In this document: positions 60,959 through 64,000 of the stretch, one piece after another | How the letters are laid out: the number at the start of each line of letters is the position of its first letter | Numbering within the stretch: position 1 is the first letter of the stretch | Origin: an uncultured Lachnospiraceae bacterium | Lineage (GTDB): Bacteria; Bacillota; Clostridia; Lachnospirales; Lachnospiraceae | Reading direction: 5' to 3' | Assembly (NCBI GenBank): GCA_900539715.1 | Contig: UQDA01000003.1 | Span: 1-64,000 of the forward strand | Length of the DNA: 64,000 bases | Translations under genes and position numbers: made by a program | Notes under the pieces: model-generated | Database searches by the model: none | Told to the model about the DNA's origin: nothing | What the model saw: only the letters and a program-made list of their open reading frames with translations

Positions 60959-61978
60959 ATGGAACAGGGGAAAATCAGCGTGGTCGTTCCGGTATATAAC
61001 GGGGCGAAGTGGATAGAGGAATGTGTAAAAAGCGTACAGGCGCAGACATGGACAAACTGGGAGATGCTGATACTGGATGACAGATCCTCGGACGGAACGG
61101 ACCGTATCGCGCAGAAAATGGTGGAGGAGGATTCCCGTATCCGTTTTGTGGAACGCCGCAAAAAGGGCGTTTCTTCCGCGCGCAATCAGGGGATAGAGGA
61201 AACGGACGGGGAATTTCTGACCTTTGTGGATGCGGACGATAAGCTGGACGCGCGGATGTTTGAAGTGCTGGCAGACTGTCTGGAGAAGGAAAACAGCGAA
61301 ATCGCTGTGTGCGATTATTACAGATGGGACGGGACGGAGAACGGGCTATGCGACCGGAGCGGAAGGAAGATAGAGGAGAGTTATGCGGTGAAAGCAGATG
61401 CTTTACCCGGGCGGTTCACGGTGGACCGCGACGCCTATGTCGGACAATATCTGCTGCACGGCAATACCCGCTGCTGGAGCGTTTTGTATCGGAGAAGTGC
61501 GGTCGCAAACGTCCGTTTCAGGGAGGATTTAACGATAGGGGAGGACATGATGTTCCTCGTGGATCTGATGCCTGGGCTGAAGCGGATCACGCTGACGGAT
61601 TACCGGGGATATTTTTACCGTATCAACGAAAACGGCGCGATGCTTCGCCCTTTTACGCTGTCGTATATGGATGAGATAAAGGGGTGGAAGCTCGCGTGTG
61701 AAAAAATAAGTGCAGGATGGCCTGAGCAGAAGGCGCGGGTCAACAGTATCCTTGCGGTATCTGCGATGCTCGCAGCAGGAAAGCTTTCCAGACTTTCTGC
61801 AAAGGAGCGGGCAAAATACAGGGAACAGGCGGCAGAATGCCGGGAGGCGGTGCGGCAGGCGCTCCGGGTTCCGGGAGCAAAGGAAGAACTGCCGGAAGGA
61901 TATCGGGTAAAAACGGCACTGTATATGCTGTGCCCGGCGATGTACCTGCGGTTGTATCATATCTGGAAAAAGGAGTAA
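60959..61978 (+). CDS. GT2 glycosyltransferase
   Basis: GT-A glycosyltransferase (339 aa) with ISVVVPVYNGAKWIEECVKS, LILDDRSSDGT and the acidic site TFVDADDKLDA. It equals its upstream neighbour in length and general layout, so the pair may come from an old duplication, but the acceptor domains differ. Confidence 0.88.
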   Translation: MEQGKISVVVPVYNGAKWIEECVKSVQAQTWTNWEMLILDDRSSDGTDRIAQKMVEEDSRIRFVERRKKGVSSARNQGIEETDGEFLTFVDADDKLDARMFEVLADCLEKENSEIAVCDYYRWDGTENGLCDRSGRKIEESYAVKADALPGRFTVDRDAYVGQYLLHGNTRCWSVLYRRSAVANVRFREDLTIGEDMMFLVDLMPGLKRITLTDYRGYFYRINENGAMLRPFTLSYMDEIKGWKLACEKISAGWPEQKARVNSILAVSAMLAAGKLSRLSAKERAKYREQAAECREAVRQALRVPGAKEELPEGYRVKTALYMLCPAMYLRLYHIWKKE

Positions 61979-61984
61979 ACAGCG

Positions 61985-63163
61985 ATGAAAGATGACAAAA
62001 TTGTATTATATACCCATGCCGGCAGCGGAAATCACGGCTGTGAAGCAATCGTAAACAGCCTTTGCAAAATGCTTCCAAAGCCCGCAGTGCTTGTGACAAA
62101 TCGTCCCGGTGAGGATGAAGCCTATTCTTTAAAGGAATTGTGCAGCGAGATAATCGGGGAAAAGAGCATTGAAAAAAATGTTCTGGTTCACGCGTTTTAT
62201 TATGCGAAGCGGCTGCTCTTACGCGACCCGGAGTGCTTTATGCGCTATCGTTACGGGGCGGTGTGCGGCAAAAATCTGCGCCGCCTGAATATTTCCATCG
62301 GCGGGGACAATTACTGCTATGAAAATATGCTGGACCGCCTGATGCTGGCAAACCGGATGTTTCACCGTCAGGGGGCAAAAACGGTGCTCTTTGGCTGTTC
62401 TATCGAACCGGAGCTGTTAAAACGTCCGGAAATCGTAGAGGATATGAAGCTCTATGATGCGATCGTAGCGCGGGAGAGCCTGACCTATCATGCGCTGCAG
62501 GATGCCGGCGTGCAGGATAATGTATTTTTATATCCGGATCCGGCGTTTCTTCTGGAAACAAAGGAACTCCCTCTGCCGCAGGGATGGGCGGAAGGAAAGA
62601 TGCTGGGCTTAAACATCAGCCCGATGATAGTGGACAATGAGCGCCAGGCGGGTATCACGATGGAAAATTACAAGGCGCTGATAGCTCATATCCTTGAGAC
62701 AACGGATTTGAACGTGGCGCTGATACCGCATGTGGTATGGGACAGCAACGATGACAGAAAGCCGATCCATACGTTGTATGAGGAGTTTTCCAAAACAGGC
62801 CGCGTGATTGAGATTGGGGATGCTTCCGCATCGGAATTAAAAGGTTATATCAGCCGCTGCCGTCTGTTTATCGGAGCGCGCACTCACGCGACAATAGCGG
62901 CGTATTCCTCCTGCGTACCGACGCTGGTTGTCGGATATTCTGTAAAAGCAAAGGGAATCGCAAAGGATCTGTTCGGCACGGAAGAAAAATATGTTCTTCC
63001 GGTACAGGCATTGCAGAACAGGGAGGACTTGATAGAGGGCTTTGAGTGGCTTCTTTCCAACGAAAAGGAACAGAAGAACAAGCTGGAAAGCATGATGCCG
63101 TCCTATCGCGAAAAGGCTGCGCAGGCGAAGGAGCTTTTGAAAAAGCTGGCAGATCAGGACTGA
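61985..63163 (+). CDS. Polysaccharide pyruvyltransferase family protein
   Basis: Cytoplasmic protein (392 aa) of the CsaB/EpsO/WcaK family. GSGNHGCEAIVNSL opens the N-terminal domain, SIGGDNYCYEN and DPAFLLE are central, and GARTHATIAAYSSCVP closes the GT-B-like active site with its conserved His. These enzymes add ketal-linked pyruvate from PEP to sugars of lipid-linked repeat units, giving the polymer negative charge; some family members have other roles. Confidence 0.87.
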   Translation: MKDDKIVLYTHAGSGNHGCEAIVNSLCKMLPKPAVLVTNRPGEDEAYSLKELCSEIIGEKSIEKNVLVHAFYYAKRLLLRDPECFMRYRYGAVCGKNLRRLNISIGGDNYCYENMLDRLMLANRMFHRQGAKTVLFGCSIEPELLKRPEIVEDMKLYDAIVARESLTYHALQDAGVQDNVFLYPDPAFLLETKELPLPQGWAEGKMLGLNISPMIVDNERQAGITMENYKALIAHILETTDLNVALIPHVVWDSNDDRKPIHTLYEEFSKTGRVIEIGDASASELKGYISRCRLFIGARTHATIAAYSSCVPTLVVGYSVKAKGIAKDLFGTEEKYVLPVQALQNREDLIEGFEWLLSNEKEQKNKLESMMPSYREKAAQAKELLKKLADQD

Positions 63164-63191
63164 AACGGGAAAGTATAAGAAAGGAAAAGCC

Positions 63192-64000
63192 ATGGAAACG
63201 ATAAAAGCGCTGACGGACACGGCTGTATTGCAGATTGAAACATATCCGTCTCTGACATCAAAGGAAAAGGTAAAGCGTCTCATAAAAAGCTGTATACCCG
63301 GAAAGCGTCCTGCGCCTCTGGATGCATTTTCATGGCCGAACGCACTTTTGGGAAAAGGGCTGCTCTGTGCCTGGGAGGCTGTAGGAGATGAATCGGCTCT
63401 GCGCGCTGTGGCTGGTTATTTAAAACGGTGGAAAACAAAAGGATTTCCGATACGTTATGTGGATAACCTGATGAACGGAACGTTGGCGATGGAGCTGGAG
63501 GGATTGCTGCGTGGGGGAGCAGACAGCGATGCAGCGTCGGCATCGGTATCCGGGACATCCAGCGCGACAGCTTCGGTACCGGCATCCGGGATATTTGGCG
63601 CGGCAGAGGTTTCCGAGTATCTGACGTTGTGCCGGGAGGCTGCGGACGCCTGCGCTGCGTGGCTGAAGGCTGCGCCCCGCACGGAGAACGGGCTGCTGCC
63701 TTATCGGAAGCAGCATCCGGACTGGCTGTTTGCGGACGCGCTGGCAATGGTCAGCCCTTTTGCCTGCCGTTACGGAAAAGAGTATGGGGATAAGGCGTTA
63801 TCGGAGCTTGGAATACGTCAGCTGACTGCTTTTATGGAAAAAGGGATGGACATAAAATCCGGGCTGCCCTATCACGGTTATGACGAAAAAAACGGAATGA
63901 AATACGGTATCATCGGCTGGGGACGGGCGTGCGGCTGGATGCTTCTGGGGCTGGCAGAGAGCCTGCCTTATGTGGAGAATGAAGGGACGTTTACGGCGCT
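63192..64000 (+). CDS. GH88/GH105-like glycoside hydrolase, cut by window end
   Basis: Open reading frame that runs past the right edge (269 codons seen, no stop). The stretch LPYHGYDEKNGMKYGI followed by WGRACGWMLLGLAE matches the active-site region of unsaturated glucuronyl and rhamnogalacturonyl hydrolases of the GH88/GH105 (alpha/alpha)6 barrel type (YteR-like), including the catalytic Asp before the WGRACGW motif. These enzymes remove the unsaturated uronic acid left by polysaccharide lyases. An Ala/Ser-rich insert near residues 110-140, made of a tandem 36-base duplication, interrupts the barrel. AAAGGAAAAGCC precedes the ATG. Confidence 0.78.
   Translation, partial: METIKALTDTAVLQIETYPSLTSKEKVKRLIKSCIPGKRPAPLDAFSWPNALLGKGLLCAWEAVGDESALRAVAGYLKRWKTKGFPIRYVDNLMNGTLAMELEGLLRGGADSDAASASVSGTSSATASVPASGIFGAAEVSEYLTLCREAADACAAWLKAAPRTENGLLPYRKQHPDWLFADALAMVSPFACRYGKEYGDKALSELGIRQLTAFMEKGMDIKSGLPYHGYDEKNGMKYGIIGWGRACGWMLLGLAESLPYVENEGTFTA
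63537..63608 (+). repeat. Tandem 36-base repeat inside the hydrolase gene
   Basis: Two adjoining imperfect 36-base units (63537-63572 and 63573-63608) encode SASVSGTSSATA and SVPASGIFGAAE in frame. Their shared cores include ATCCGGGA followed by GCGCG.CAG. Confidence 0.75.

Overview
The window reads as chromosome of an anaerobic, spore-forming Firmicute, most likely a Lachnospiraceae-type clostridium. The evidence is the class 1B dihydroorotate dehydrogenase pair pyrK-pyrD, a SipL-like spore coat morphogenesis protein (DUF3794 repeats plus LysM), a PrcB-like lipoprotein, strong purine-rich ribosome binding sites and moderate GC content. No rRNA, tRNA, CRISPR array, insertion sequence or phage gene was seen. 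Apart from the first gene everything lies on the + strand, and no gap between genes exceeds about 220 bases; the longest, 785-1001, holds the divergent promoter region of plsC and the PrcB-like gene.

Region 1 (1-6.2 kb) is housekeeping: plsC on the minus strand, a PrcB-like lipoprotein, a pyrimidine cluster pyrC-pyrK-pyrD in which pyrC carries a one-base frameshift, then a strong intrinsic terminator whose stem overlaps the ribosome binding site of the SipL-like gene.

Region 2 (6.2-32 kb) is the first half of a very large exopolysaccharide locus. In order: a GT52 sialyltransferase-like enzyme, a PglK-like ABC flippase, an acyltransferase-3 protein, several GT-C-like membrane proteins, a WecE-type sugar aminotransferase and a GNAT acetyltransferase, an ArnC/GtrB-like polyprenyl-phosphate glycosyltransferase, a large O-antigen-ligase-like protein, a bacillosamine-type block (PglF-like dehydratase, VOC protein, PglE-like aminotransferase, PglC-like phosphoglycosyltransferase, ATP-grasp protein, PglA-like GT4), then a UDP-HexNAc dehydrogenase, a membrane protein, an SGNH lipoprotein and a UDP-HexNAc 4-epimerase. 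It ends at a hairpin terminator at 32042-32073.

Region 3 (32.1-64 kb, running off the right edge) is a second half with its own PglK-like flippase and Wzy-like polymerase. It holds a divergent formyltransferase, two polysaccharide-deacetylase-like proteins, a FemAB-like protein, many GT4, GT2, GT11 and GT17 glycosyltransferases, a compact block asnB-GT4-ACP-MBOAT-SGNH-asnB, a pyruvyltransferase and a GH88/GH105-like hydrolase cut by the window end.

Together the genes can make and activate amino sugars and uronic acids, load a first sugar phosphate on undecaprenyl phosphate (PglC-like), extend it with well over a dozen glycosyltransferases, flip it by ABC transporters rather than Wzx, polymerise or ligate it, and decorate it by acylation, amidation, formyl-type transfer, deacetylation and pyruvylation. 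No Wzz or tyrosine-kinase chain-length pair and no Wzx is in the window. Functions inside the locus are family-level predictions; exact sugars cannot be read from sequence alone.
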